A stretch of 64,000 bases of DNA from Olavius algarvensis Delta 4 endosymbiont (GCA_905176665.1 CAJINA010000149.1:1-64000), one strand, 5' to 3'. Positions 35,033 to 44,048 are shown, counted from the first letter of the stretch. Program-made: numbers and translations. Notes: generated from the sequence alone by a model not told the origin.

Positions 35033-35610
35033 GTTGCGGCATCTTTCACACGGGTAGTTTCCCAGAGGGCTTCGGCCGTGCCGGTCTCATGGTTGCAATA
35101 GCGGGCCAGCACAAACAGATAGTCCGACAAGCGGTTGAGGTAGGTGAGGAGTACCATGACCGACCCCTCCCGGGGGGAATCCGCGACTTTGAGGGCATGC
35201 CGCTCCGCTCTTCGGCAAACCGTGCGGGCCACATGGGCCTGTGCTCCGGAAGGATGGCCCCCGGGCAGGATAAACCCCTTCAGGGGCGGTAGGTTTTCAT
35301 CCAGCCGATCGATGGCCGCTTCCAGCCAGGCCACCTTTTCAGGCCTAAACGGCGTCAGCATCTCCTCTGCCGATGATCCGGGCGTTGTGGCCAGCCAGGC
35401 ACCTACATCCAACAGGTCGGACTGAATCCGGGTCAACTCAAGGGTAAGCGACGTCAGGGCTTTCGGCAAACCGGCAATCAGGCCGCCCAGGATCGAATTC
35501 AGCTCGTCCACATCGCCATAGGCGTCGATGCGCAGATCATTTTTTGCGATCCGCTCACCGCTGAACAGGCTGGTTTTGCCCCTGTCTCCGCTGCCGGTGT
35601 ATACTTTCAT
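35029..35610 (-). CDS. Cob(I)alamin adenosyltransferase, PduO type
   Basis: A 193-residue ATP:corrinoid adenosyltransferase. It begins MKVYTGSGDRGKTSLFSGER, the PduO-type ATP-binding start, and has VARTVCRRAERHAL and YLNRLSDYLFVLARY, which are signature blocks. It produces adenosylcobalamin for radical-type mutases. ATG 35610 is chosen because AAGGAG precedes it and it starts at the family-typical MKVYTG; a seven-codon longer frame is possible. The FAD reductase gene follows with a 4-base overlap. Such pairs of reductase and adenosyltransferase fit the need for cob(I)alamin. Confidence 0.9.
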   Translation of the reverse strand: MKVYTGSGDRGKTSLFSGERIAKNDLRIDAYGDVDELNSILGGLIAGLPKALTSLTLELTRIQSDLLDVGAWLATTPGSSAEEMLTPFRPEKVAWLEAAIDRLDENLPPLKGFILPGGHPSGAQAHVARTVCRRAERHALKVADSPREGSVMVLLTYLNRLSDYLFVLARYCNHETGTAEALWETTRVKDAAT

Positions 35611-35723
35611 TGATGGTACGCTCCTTTTCATCCAGGTCGCGCGATTGAAATTAGGCGCGCTTCAAGTGGCCGGTTGTAATTTAATATAATACGTGATTTC
35701 GAACTTTCAGGAAAGATTTTCCA

Positions 35724-36969
35724 TTAACCGATCAAACCGACCACTGCCCCGGTCATGCAGGTGGCCAGCGTGCCTGCTACGATGGACCGAAAACCGAGGG
35801 CCACGATCTCATCGCGCCTTTCCGGTGCCATGGTGCCCAAACCACCGATCATGATGCCGAGACTGCCCGGGTTGGCAAATCCGCACATGGCGTAGGTCAT
35901 GATTAGCTTGCTACGGGTCGCCAGGGCGTCGGGCGGGAGCTTGCTCAGATCGAGATAGGCCAGAAATTCGTTGAGGATGGTCTTGGTGCCCATGAGGGCG
36001 CCGGCAGTGGTCGCCTCTGCCCAGGGGATCCCCATTAGCCAGACAACCGGGGCCATAAGGACGCCCAGAATCCGCTGCAGGGTAAGGGCGCGGCCACCCA
36101 TGTCGGGCAGCAAGCCCAGGATCAGGTTGGTAAGATGAACCAGGGCCACCAGAACCACCAGCATGGCGATAATGTTGATGAGCAGTTGGACGCCGCTTAC
36201 CGTACCCCGGGTAATGGCGTCCATGGCACTGTTGGCGGCCTCCGGTAATTTGATGTTGCCGGGGGTGGGCCGGTCGGTTTCCGGAACCATAACTTTTGAT
36301 ATGAGTATGGCGGCTGGGACGCTGATAATCGAAGCGGTCAAGATATGGCCCATGATATCGGGAATGGTCCGGCTCAATATACTCGCGTAGAGCACCATCA
36401 CGGTCCCGGCAATGGTGGCCATGCCGCTGGTCATCAGGGTAAACAGCTCACTGCGGGTCATCTGGTTCAGGTAGGGCCGGATGAACAGGGGGGGCTTCCA
36501 CCATGCCGACAAAAATATTGGCCGAAACCCCCAACCCTTCCGCCCCGCCCAACCCCATGGTTTTTTCAATACCGCGTGAAAATCCCCGCACCACCACCGG
36601 TAGAATCTTCCAATAAAACAGGAGGGCGGACAGGGCACTGATAACCAGCACCAGGGGCAGTCCCCGAAAGGCCAGGATGAAACTCGATCCGGGGAATTTT
36701 TCGTCGAACGGCAGCGGACCGCCGCCCAGATAGCCGAACACCATGGCTGTTCCCGCCCGGGTGGATTCTTCGAGAGAGAGGACCATCCGATTCAAGGCCA
36801 GGAAAAAATCCCTGAACACCGGCAGCTTGAGCAGCAGCACACCAATCAGCAACTGAATAACCAGACCGACGATTATGACGCGGATATTGATCCGGCTTCT
36901 TTTTTCACTGAGCAACCAGGCCAGACCCACGAAAGCCGCCAACCCCAGCACACTTTGCACTATTTCCAA
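35724..36969 (-). pseudogene. NupC-type nucleoside transporter, frameshifted at a G7/C7 tract
   Basis: Reading leftward from TTG 36969 (after GGGGGG) gives MEIVQSVLGLAAFVGLAWLL and the concentrative nucleoside transporter sequence to VGMVEAP. In a run of seven C on the coding strand (36488-36494) the frame then shifts. Deleting one C restores the family motif EAPLFIRPYLNQMTRSELF, which continues uninterrupted to GAVVGLIG at 35724. The rest of the protein is intact: about eight TM helices, with LMTSGMATIAG and KTILNEFLAYLDL. So a single-base insertion in a homopolymer separates two coding halves. A sequencing or assembly error, phase variation or a real recent pseudogene are all possible. Confidence 0.8.
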
Positions 36970-36980
36970 GTACCCCCCTT

Positions 36981-38852
36981 TTAAGCGGGTTCAGATGATT
37001 GAAAAGGCATGGTCAATTCATAGGCACCTGAATCGAGGCGGGCCTCGACCGCGAGCCCGCTCTTTTCAAAGACCCGCATCATACCTTTGTTCGAAGCCAG
37101 GACATCGGCGGTGAAGCCTAGGATGCCGCGGTCTTTGGCCAGCTTTACCAGCATGGTCAGCATGAACGTGGCGATACCCAGGCCTTCATACTCACCGTCG
37201 ACGACAAAGGCCACATCCGCGTAAGGCTGCGAGCCGGCCTTGACATAGCGGGCCTCGGCAATGATCCGGCCCTGTCCCGGTTCACCCACCAGGCCGACGA
37301 TGGAAAGGGCGACCCGGTAGTCCACGTTCACATACGACTGCATCTTGGCATGGGGCATGGCCTTGATGGACGTAAAATACCGATAATAGACCGCCTCGTC
37401 GGAAAACCGGTAAAAAAGCCGCCGCATGGGCTCCCCATCAGACGGCCGGATCGCCCTGAAGCGCACCTTGGTATCATTTTTAAACGCGTGCTGTGTGGCC
37501 ACGTCCTCGGGATATAGATAGGCGGAATCGGCCAGAAAGATCTGGTCCTTGTAGATGATGTTTTTGGCCTTGGCCTGCTCCACCAGGGCCTGACGGTCGT
37601 CCGGATGGGCAATGTCGATGAGGGCCTGGGCCCGTTCGCGGATGGTCCGGCCGGCGAGATTGGCCACCCCATATTCGGTTACCATGAGGTCCAGTGAGTG
37701 ATTCTGGCCCAGGTGATTAGGATATTCATCCAGGGATATCAGTATGTTGGATTTTCCCTGTAGATTGCGGCTGGTCAGGGCCACAATGGTTTTGCCGCCC
37801 CTGGAAATCTCCGCCCCGTTTAAGGAATCCGCCACTTCACCGGGTCCCATCACCAGGTTACCCTTGCTGACATGTAGGGCTATTTTACCGGACAGATCCA
37901 CCTTGCGGGCCTGCAGAACCGCTACAAAGCGCTTATTGAGTCCTATTTGCAAAGGGCTGCATACCTTGTCGACGGCTTGGAATTCCACCAGAGGATTGCG
38001 GTGCAGCCACCGAATCATTTCTTTCGTTCCAAAAGCATAAGGGGCCAGTGATTTGCCCCGCCACACTTGCTTGTAACGATTGGTTACCGCCCCACTTTTA
38101 ATCAGATCCATAAGGGCATCGGTGACAAAGGGTGAGTGAATACCCAGGTTGCGCCGGTGCACCAGGTGCCGGCCAAGGGATTCAAACACGGGGCCGATGG
38201 AAAACCCCAGGCAGCTGCCGTCTTCGATCAGGGACGCCACGTTCTCCCCGACCCGGTCAAAATCTTCGTCCAGCGGCCAGCGATCGAAACAGATCAGGGG
38301 CCGGTCGCTTTCCACCAGCAGGTCGAGATCGGATACCGGAATGAAGGTGTCACCATAGGTCACCGGCATCTGGGGATTGATTTCACCCACCACCAGCGAG
38401 GCCCTGTCCATGGCTTGCCGGGCGACGTCAACAGCCACTCCGAGGCTGCAATAGCCCGCATCGTCCGGAGGCGTGACCTGGATAAAGGCGATATCGATAT
38501 TGATGACCCCGGAGGCAATAAGATGGGGAATTCCGGAAAACCGGGCGGGAACCAGGTCCACCCGACCGCTGGCAATAGCCTCGCCGGCCACCCACCCTGA
38601 AAAAAAAGTCTTCAGACGGTATTTGTGGCTCTTGATGGTATCCAGTGAAATGGCGCTGCCCAGGCTGGCCAGTTGGATCAATTCCAGGTCCTGGAGATTG
38701 GGAGCTTCCTTTTGCATCAAGGTCTCAATCAAGAGCTGGGGTTCGGCTACCCCGGTACCAAGGAAGATCCCCATGCCGGGTTTGATCCTCTCCAGCACAT
38801 CCTCAGCCGAAACCACCTTCTCCCGCCATGAGTTCGTTTCGTTTGTTGCCAT
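36981..38852 (-). CDS. Acetyl-CoA hydrolase/transferase-like protein fused to GNAT domain
   Basis: A 623-residue fusion. Residues about 1-440 are a CoA-transferase family-1/acetyl-CoA hydrolase-like domain, with IQVTPPDDAGYCSLGVAVDV and LMVTEYGVANLAGRTIRERAQALIDIAHPDDR. Residues about 460-620 are a GNAT acetyltransferase domain (VRFRAIRPSDGEPMRRLFYRFS; EYEGLGIATFMLTMLVKLA). Similar fusions exist in anaerobic proteobacteria; the link to lysine acetylation or CoA-recycling remains undemonstrated. In place of the more usual GIGGQ-type loop it has LVMGPGEVADSLNGAEISRGGK. ATG 38852 has GGAGG upstream. The frameshifted nupC starts 11 bases after its stop, so they may be co-transcribed. Confidence 0.75.
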   Translation of the reverse strand: MATNETNSWREKVVSAEDVLERIKPGMGIFLGTGVAEPQLLIETLMQKEAPNLQDLELIQLASLGSAISLDTIKSHKYRLKTFFSGWVAGEAIASGRVDLVPARFSGIPHLIASGVINIDIAFIQVTPPDDAGYCSLGVAVDVARQAMDRASLVVGEINPQMPVTYGDTFIPVSDLDLLVESDRPLICFDRWPLDEDFDRVGENVASLIEDGSCLGFSIGPVFESLGRHLVHRRNLGIHSPFVTDALMDLIKSGAVTNRYKQVWRGKSLAPYAFGTKEMIRWLHRNPLVEFQAVDKVCSPLQIGLNKRFVAVLQARKVDLSGKIALHVSKGNLVMGPGEVADSLNGAEISRGGKTIVALTSRNLQGKSNILISLDEYPNHLGQNHSLDLMVTEYGVANLAGRTIRERAQALIDIAHPDDRQALVEQAKAKNIIYKDQIFLADSAYLYPEDVATQHAFKNDTKVRFRAIRPSDGEPMRRLFYRFSDEAVYYRYFTSIKAMPHAKMQSYVNVDYRVALSIVGLVGEPGQGRIIAEARYVKAGSQPYADVAFVVDGEYEGLGIATFMLTMLVKLAKDRGILGFTADVLASNKGMMRVFEKSGLAVEARLDSGAYELTMPFQSSEPA

Positions 38853-38883
38853 CTTGGTGACCTCCGGATGGGTTATTCATGTT

Positions 38884-39032
38884 TTAGAAACAGTTTCAAA
38901 AGGGGTATTTTGGTTTTTGGTCAAGGCGGATGCAAACTTTAAACCAGAGGAATACTATCGTATTTCGAGGATTTGAAGTTTGCATCCAACGCAGAGATTG
39001 GGCCAAAAGGCCCCTTTTGAAACTGTTTCTAA
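38884..39032 (+). repeat. Palindromic 3'-type element, copy E3
   Basis: Best preserved copy. Outer arms TTAGAAACAGTTTCAAAAG...(38884-38905) and their exact complement (39011-39032) form 22 perfect bp. Then TTTTGG pairs with CCAAAA. Inner arms GGATGCAAACTT and AAGTTTGCATCC form 12 perfect bp. The apex has GAGGAATACTATCGTATTTC, then GAGGATT. Conserved unpaired blocks are GGTCAAGGC and AACGCAGAGATTGGG. The stop codon TAG of the gene at 39029-39748 is the first codon of the element in the gene's direction. Confidence 0.9.
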
Positions 39033-39748
39033 TCGTCTTTGCGTGGAGAGATCAGATACCTCATCCAGTGTCGGAACGTATTGTCTTTCAACATCGCCCG
39101 GTCGAGAATATCGAACTCGCGGGCCAGACGGGCGGGATCTGAAAACACCTGGTCCCGCTTGGTCATCTGTTCGGAAGGATCGAGTTCCTTGACCACCTGG
39201 GCCGGATTCCCGGCGGCGATGGTATTGGCGGGTATATCCCGGGACACGACCGCCCCGGCACCGATGATGCTGTTTTCACCGATCGTCACCCCTTTGCAGA
39301 TAATGGCGCTGTCGCCGATCCAAACATTTTCTTCAATGGTGACCGGTGCGGTGGTGCCCATGGAAACCCGGTTATAGATATCGTGCCAGTCCGAATCGCT
39401 GATATAGACATTGCTGGCAATCATGCAGTTGTCGCCGATGGTCACGGCATGGGCCGAGCCGATTCGGACCCCGGGGCAGATCAGGCTGTACCGGCCGATA
39501 TGGATACGCCCCAGACCTTCGGCCGCCGGCCAGACGGAAAGACGAACCTTGTTGTCCGGGGCAGCGATAACCGTAGCGTAGTCGCCAATTTCAATGGGGG
39601 TACCAAACAGGCGAACATTCCAGGGTTTCATGAAGGCGAATCCCTTGCCCAGGAATTCAAGCTGGGGCCGGATGTAGCGGTTGGTGTAGAATTTCTGAAA
39701 TTTGAGATAGGCCCGCTTAACCGCGTATGGACGATGATCTTTTCGCAA
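39029..39748 (-). CDS. Left-handed beta-helix acyltransferase (hexapeptide repeat)
   Basis: A 239-residue LbH-fold transferase of the acetyltransferase type. Hexapeptide repeats run from about residue 90 to 190, with HIGRYSLICPGVRIGSAHAVTIGDNCMIASN and VWIGDSAIICKGVTIGENSIIGAGAVVSRDIP. Such enzymes modify sugars or other small molecules. The start TTG 39748 follows AGGACA closely; weak support. It lies 12 bases after the stop codon of the alpha-barrel gene at 39761, so they are one operon. Its TAG stop lies inside the arm of element E3. Confidence 0.8.
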   Translation of the reverse strand: MRKDHRPYAVKRAYLKFQKFYTNRYIRPQLEFLGKGFAFMKPWNVRLFGTPIEIGDYATVIAAPDNKVRLSVWPAAEGLGRIHIGRYSLICPGVRIGSAHAVTIGDNCMIASNVYISDSDWHDIYNRVSMGTTAPVTIEENVWIGDSAIICKGVTIGENSIIGAGAVVSRDIPANTIAAGNPAQVVKELDPSEQMTKRDQVFSDPARLAREFDILDRAMLKDNTFRHWMRYLISPRKDD

Positions 39749-39760
39749 TGTCCTGTCCCG

Positions 39761-40861
39761 CTAGTAATTTATAGCCGCCGGAACGGAGGTTTTCGAGTCA
39801 CCCGAAAATGCACCGCGCAGCTCGGCCGCACGGCCGGCATTTTGCCAGAAATCGTGATCGAAAAGACCCGCAGCCGGTGTCAGCCGGTAGATCGCGTCGG
39901 CCGCCATGAGTACCACGGCATTGGTCCAAGAAATTTTTTCCTCCGGCCAGATCGTCCGCTCAGGAATGGTAAAACCACACCAGTAGGAGCCATCGGGGTA
40001 GCGGTAATCCTGCAACAACCCGAAAATTCTGGCTGCGCGTCGTCGATCGCCGGCTGCGGCAATGGCCAGACAGAGCTCCGAAGTCTCGGCAATGGTAATC
40101 CAGGGTTCGTCGTCAACACATTTAACCCCCTGGCCGGCAACAAAATACCTGGCCAGGCAGCTCTCGATGCGCTGTTGCGCGACAGCACCGGTCACGGCAC
40201 CGGTCAGGACCGGGTAAAAGCCATCCATGGAAAACCGGGACTTTGTTTGATCGAAAAGGTGGGGACGGGTGGCCAGGGCATCTTTCAGGGTCACCATGGC
40301 CCGGACCCAAGCAGTGTGTTCTTTTTCAAGCACAATGGCTATTGATACCGCGCACTTGAGGCTCATATAGACCGAGCTGGAACCCGTCAGCAGGGCTTTT
40401 TGCTCCACCACACCCTCCGGGCTCATGGCCCAGTAGAATTCGCCGGTGGGCTGCTGAAACGCCAGGGCAAAATCAATGCCTTTGCGGACGGTTTCCCACA
40501 TGGTTTCAAGAAAGCCATAATCCCCGGTAGTAAGGTAATAGTGATAGAGCCCCACCGCGATGTAGGTAGCCATGTTGGTATCCCGGGTGCAGTCTTCCGG
40601 CAGTCCGTTGCGATAGGCGGAATACCAACTGCCGTCCTCAAGCTGCATCCACCGCATCCATTCAAAGGCCTGTCGGGCACACCCATATTCACCGCCGATG
40701 GTCAAACCCATGGCCGCTTCGACATGATCCCAAGGGTCGGTTTTATCATCTTTGCTCCAGGGGATTTCCCCGTTCTCTTTCTGGGTCACTGAAATGCAAG
40801 CGGTCACCGCCGCCACATCGACCGGTATGTCTGCCTCTGCGTGATCGCCTTCTTTGTACAT
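39761..40861 (-). CDS. Alpha/alpha-barrel (prenyltransferase/glycosidase-like) protein
   Basis: A 366-residue soluble protein with the repeated helical pattern of (alpha/alpha)6 barrels, as in squalene-hopene-cyclase-like, GH15-like or phenyltransferase-domain proteins. The indicative strings are QKENGEIPWSKDDKTDPWDHVEAAMG, LQDYRYPDGSYWCGF and MQLEDGSWYSAY. No catalytic DxD motif is clear. ATG 40861 has a weak RBS. A hexapeptide acyltransferase follows 12 bases later, so the pair may modify a glycan or lipid. The upstream gene at 41087 is divergent. Confidence about the fold is fair; the function is unknown. Confidence 0.6.
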   Translation of the reverse strand: MYKEGDHAEADIPVDVAAVTACISVTQKENGEIPWSKDDKTDPWDHVEAAMGLTIGGEYGCARQAFEWMRWMQLEDGSWYSAYRNGLPEDCTRDTNMATYIAVGLYHYYLTTGDYGFLETMWETVRKGIDFALAFQQPTGEFYWAMSPEGVVEQKALLTGSSSVYMSLKCAVSIAIVLEKEHTAWVRAMVTLKDALATRPHLFDQTKSRFSMDGFYPVLTGAVTGAVAQQRIESCLARYFVAGQGVKCVDDEPWITIAETSELCLAIAAAGDRRRAARIFGLLQDYRYPDGSYWCGFTIPERTIWPEEKISWTNAVVLMAADAIYRLTPAAGLFDHDFWQNAGRAAELRGAFSGDSKTSVPAAINY

Positions 40862-41086
40862 GAAACGCTCAACTCCGTATCTGAATGGTTCCGTAAACGA
40901 TTAAGTCCGTCAGAATATTTCATAAATTCCCCGAAACCTGCAAGGAAAATTCTTGACGAAGACGGAAATACTGGCAAAAGTAATGCACTGCACAGAATCC
41001 GGATATAGAGAAGCCCTGTGGTCATTGCGGACTTGACCCGGGATCCAGTGTTCAACGAAAGCCCGACTTGTTGGAGGACAACAGAA

Positions 41087-41527
41087 ATGAATTCTAAGTT
41101 TCACGGCGTGACCAGCCTGCTGTTGGAAGGTCTGGCGATCGTGATCGGCTTTATGGCCATCTGGCAGGTCAATAAGTGGGTGGGTGCCTTTTACGCCGTT
41201 TTGATCCTGATATCTGTTCCCTTGGTTTTATATGCCTATTGCGCCAAATGCGAGATCCGGCTCACCGACTGCCGGCACGTCATTCCCGGCCAGATCACCC
41301 GCCTGCTGCCAGATCGGGATGAGGCACCGTATAATTTTCGCGATTATATGGGGTTGGCCCTGGCGGTCATCACTCTGGTGGCCTTTCCCCAGCCCTGGTT
41401 GTGGGGCAACCTCCCGTTGTTCATACTTTTCTGGACCTGTGTAGCTGTCGGCTTGGTGCAGATTTTGATGAAAGTCTGCAAAGGGTGCGGGAATCGAAAG
41501 TGCATTATGTGCTCACTGCGAAATTAG
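41087..41527 (+). CDS. Small membrane protein with terminal Cys clusters
   Basis: A 146-residue protein with four hydrophobic helices (about 10-28, 32-52, 90-105 and 110-128). Cys pairs are at YCAKCE (after helix two) and CKGCGNRKCIMC at the C-terminus, seven Cys in total. These could bind a metal or iron-sulfur centre at the membrane surface. ATG 41087 follows TTGGAGGA; the frame from 41018 is a read-through of a REP-like sequence. I do not recognise a family. It is divergent from the alpha-barrel gene and precedes a MarR-controlled gene. Confidence 0.6.
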   Translation: MNSKFHGVTSLLLEGLAIVIGFMAIWQVNKWVGAFYAVLILISVPLVLYAYCAKCEIRLTDCRHVIPGQITRLLPDRDEAPYNFRDYMGLALAVITLVAFPQPWLWGNLPLFILFWTCVAVGLVQILMKVCKGCGNRKCIMCSLRN

Positions 41528-41749
41528 ATCCCCATCAAAATTCGTTTGGCTAATAACGTTAAGAAATAGTTTGCATTTTCGCAGACATCTCCCCTCCCTT
41601 GACCTCCCCCGTCAAGGGGGAGGAGAAAAAAACCCACCCCAAATACTATGCATTTGTATAGATAATTCCTTGCACCAGTCTTGGATCTCTCTTTTCTGTT
41701 GACAATCTTCTGGTTTGCCCCTAAATGGTTCGTACACGAAGGAGTTTAG

Positions 41750-42172
41750 ATGAGCAAGCTGCCACCCAATATGCCCGACTGTACTATTTTTCTGCTGGCC
41801 AAGGCGTATCAGAAGGCCCATGGCCGGTTTAAAAAGGACCTGAAGCCCTTTAAGTTGACCAATATCCAGCACCTGGTGCTGGAAGCGCTCTGGTACCAGG
41901 AGGGATTCACCGCCGCCGAATTGGGCAAGTTTCTGGTCCTGGACAAAGCAACCCTTTCAGGTGTCCTGGACAGATTGGCTGAGGCCGGCTGGATCCGTAA
42001 GGAGGCCGACCCCGATGACGGGCGGGTGGGTCGCCTCTATACAGCTGAAAAAGCGGATGAAATGAAGGATGAGCTTATCACGCTTCGGCGGGCGGCCAAT
42101 GAAAAACTATTGTCAGTGTTCAAGCCGGAAGAGCAGGTGCTGCTCAAGCGTTTCTTAAAAGATTTGATGTGA
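41750..42172 (+). CDS. MarR family transcriptional regulator
   Basis: A 140-residue winged-helix regulator. N-terminal helices form the dimer region (AKAYQKAHGRFKKDL). The DNA-binding part runs FKLTNIQHLVLEALWYQEGFTAAELGKFLVLDKATLSGVLDRLAEAGWIRKEADPDDGR with the DxR wing motif typical of MarR. C-terminal helices close the dimer. ATG 41750 has AAGGAG. The acyl-CoA dehydrogenase gene follows 181 bases later in the same direction and has a 14-bp palindrome in front (42321). So this regulator probably senses a fatty or aromatic acyl-CoA and represses the dehydrogenase. Confidence 0.85.
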   Translation: MSKLPPNMPDCTIFLLAKAYQKAHGRFKKDLKPFKLTNIQHLVLEALWYQEGFTAAELGKFLVLDKATLSGVLDRLAEAGWIRKEADPDDGRVGRLYTAEKADEMKDELITLRRAANEKLLSVFKPEEQVLLKRFLKDLM

Positions 42173-42320
42173 TGGGAAAACCCAGGGTTCCAGGGGCCAA
42201 GGGTTCGAGTAAAATGCAAAAACACCTTCAAGGCCTTAAAACACTTGGCCTCTTGACCCTCGGACCCTTGAATCCTAATGGCAACATATCTCAAGAGAAC
42301 GAAAAAAATTTGTCTTTAAA

Positions 42321-42334
42321 GTTAGTATACTAAC
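42321..42334. promoter_or_regulatory. Palindromic operator candidate for MarR
   Basis: GTTAGTATACTAAC is a perfect 14-bp palindrome 19 bases before the start codon of the acyl-CoA dehydrogenase gene. AT-rich palindromes of this size are usual MarR-family operators. Its centre TATACT could double as a -10 element, so bound protein would block transcription. Confidence 0.55.
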
Positions 42335-42353
42335 AAACATAAGGAGTCACACC

Positions 42354-44048
42354 ATGCTGCTGCACCCCAAAAACGAAACCTTTGAACACCTGGATCCCCA
42401 ATCCAGGGAGATAATGAAGAAAACCGTCGCGTTCTTTGAAAACAAGGGCAAGGAAAAATTGAAGCACGACGACCACGAGCGGGTCTGGTATGCGGATTTT
42501 CTCGAGTTTGTCAAAACGGAAAAAGTATTCGCCACCCTGCTGACCCCGGCCCAATACGGCGGCGGCGATAAACGCTGGGACACCTACCGGAATTGTGCTT
42601 TCAATGAAATATTGGGGTTTTACGGGTTGCAGTACTGGTATACCTGGCAGGTTACGATCTTGGGCCTGGGGCCGATCTGGATGGGCGACAATGAAAAGGT
42701 CAAGGAAAAAACCGCGCAGCTTCTCGAAGAAGGCGGTATCTTTGCCTTCGGTCTCAGCGAAAAAGCCCATGGTGCGGACCTCTATTCATCTGAAATGGCC
42801 CTGACCCCGCTGGCGGAAGGCAAGTATGTCGCCGACGGTGGTAAATACTATATCGGCAACGCCAACAAAGCAGCCCTGGTGTCCACCTTCGCCAAAAATA
42901 CGGAAACCGACGAATATGTGTTCTTTGCCGTGGAGACGGACCACGAAAACTATGAATGTGTGAAAAATGTTGTAAATTCGCAAAACTATGTTGCCGAATA
43001 TGCCCTGCACAGCTATCCGATTACGGACGACGATATCCTCAGTACCGGCCGGAAGGCCTGGGACAGCTCCCTGAACACGATCAATGTGGGTAAATACAAC
43101 CTCGGTTGGGCCTCCATCGGTATCTGCACCCATGCCCTCTATGAGGCCATTACCCATGCGTCCAACCGCCGCCTGTTCGATCACGCCGTCACAGACTTTC
43201 CCCACATTCGGCAATTTTTTGTGGATGCCTGGACCCGCCTGGCTGCCATGAAGATGTTTGCCCACCGGGCGTCCGACTACATGCGGGCGTCCTCGGAAAC
43301 CGACCGCCGCTACCTGCTTTACAACCCCATGGTAAAGATGAAGGTCACCACCCAGGGTGAAGAAGTCATCAACCTGCTGTGGGATGTGATTGCCGCCAAG
43401 GGCTTTGAAAAGGATATGTATTTCGAAATGGCGGCCCGGGACATCCGCGCCCTACCGAAACTCGAAGGGACCGTCCACGTCAACATGGCCCTGATCATCA
43501 AGTTCATGGCCAACTATTTCTTCAATCCGGCCGAGTTTCCGGAAATCCCGAAAATGGATGCCCAGGTCAACGACGACTTTCTTTTCAACCAGGGTGCCAC
43601 CAAGGGCCTGGGTAAAATCCAGTTTCACGACAGTGCCCTGGCCTACAACAGCCTGGACCTGCCCAACCTGAATATTTTCAAAGAGCAGATAGAGGTCCTC
43701 AAGGAGTTTCTGCTTACTGCCACCCCGGACAAGGAACAGGCCAAGGACATCGACTTTCTCCTCAACCTGGGCGAACTGTTCACCCTGGTGGCCTATGGCC
43801 AGGTGCTCATCGAAAAAGCGAAAATCGAAGGCGTGGAAGATGATGTCATGGACCAGATCTTCGACTTCATGGTCCGGGATTTCTCAAAATTCGCCCTGCA
43901 GCTCTATTCCAAGACCGGTTCCACTGAAAAGCAGATGGAATTGTGTCTGAAAATGATTAAAAAGCCAGTGAAGGATCCTGAGCGGTTCAATCGGGTGTGG
44001 GAAAAGCATGTGGCACCGTTGAATGGTTCATATGAAATGAACCCTTAG
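42354..44048 (+). CDS. Acyl-CoA dehydrogenase family protein
   Basis: A 564-residue FAD-dependent acyl-CoA dehydrogenase-like enzyme. It has the long C-terminal region of the ACAD9/10-like or aryl/alkyl-succinyl type found in anaerobes. FAD-site blocks are GGIFAFGLSEKAHGADLYSS (catalytic-domain loop) and GGKYYIGNANKAALVSTFAK. A helical domain (about 230-430) holds RRLFDHAVTDFPHIRQFF. A C-terminal four-helix part (430-560) follows. The usual catalytic Glu cannot be placed by eye. ATG 42354 has AAGGAG. Probably controlled by the MarR protein upstream. Stop TAG leads directly into element E4. The substrate could be a long-chain or aromatic acyl-CoA. Confidence 0.8.
   Translation: MLLHPKNETFEHLDPQSREIMKKTVAFFENKGKEKLKHDDHERVWYADFLEFVKTEKVFATLLTPAQYGGGDKRWDTYRNCAFNEILGFYGLQYWYTWQVTILGLGPIWMGDNEKVKEKTAQLLEEGGIFAFGLSEKAHGADLYSSEMALTPLAEGKYVADGGKYYIGNANKAALVSTFAKNTETDEYVFFAVETDHENYECVKNVVNSQNYVAEYALHSYPITDDDILSTGRKAWDSSLNTINVGKYNLGWASIGICTHALYEAITHASNRRLFDHAVTDFPHIRQFFVDAWTRLAAMKMFAHRASDYMRASSETDRRYLLYNPMVKMKVTTQGEEVINLLWDVIAAKGFEKDMYFEMAARDIRALPKLEGTVHVNMALIIKFMANYFFNPAEFPEIPKMDAQVNDDFLFNQGATKGLGKIQFHDSALAYNSLDLPNLNIFKEQIEVLKEFLLTATPDKEQAKDIDFLLNLGELFTLVAYGQVLIEKAKIEGVEDDVMDQIFDFMVRDFSKFALQLYSKTGSTEKQMELCLKMIKKPVKDPERFNRVWEKHVAPLNGSYEMNP

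Noticed and set aside
42181..42290. Possible tRNA or structured RNA between marR and the dehydrogenase gene
   Set aside because: GGGTTC-type boxes are present, but no cloverleaf can be drawn; the stretch is a set of imperfect direct and inverted repeats.
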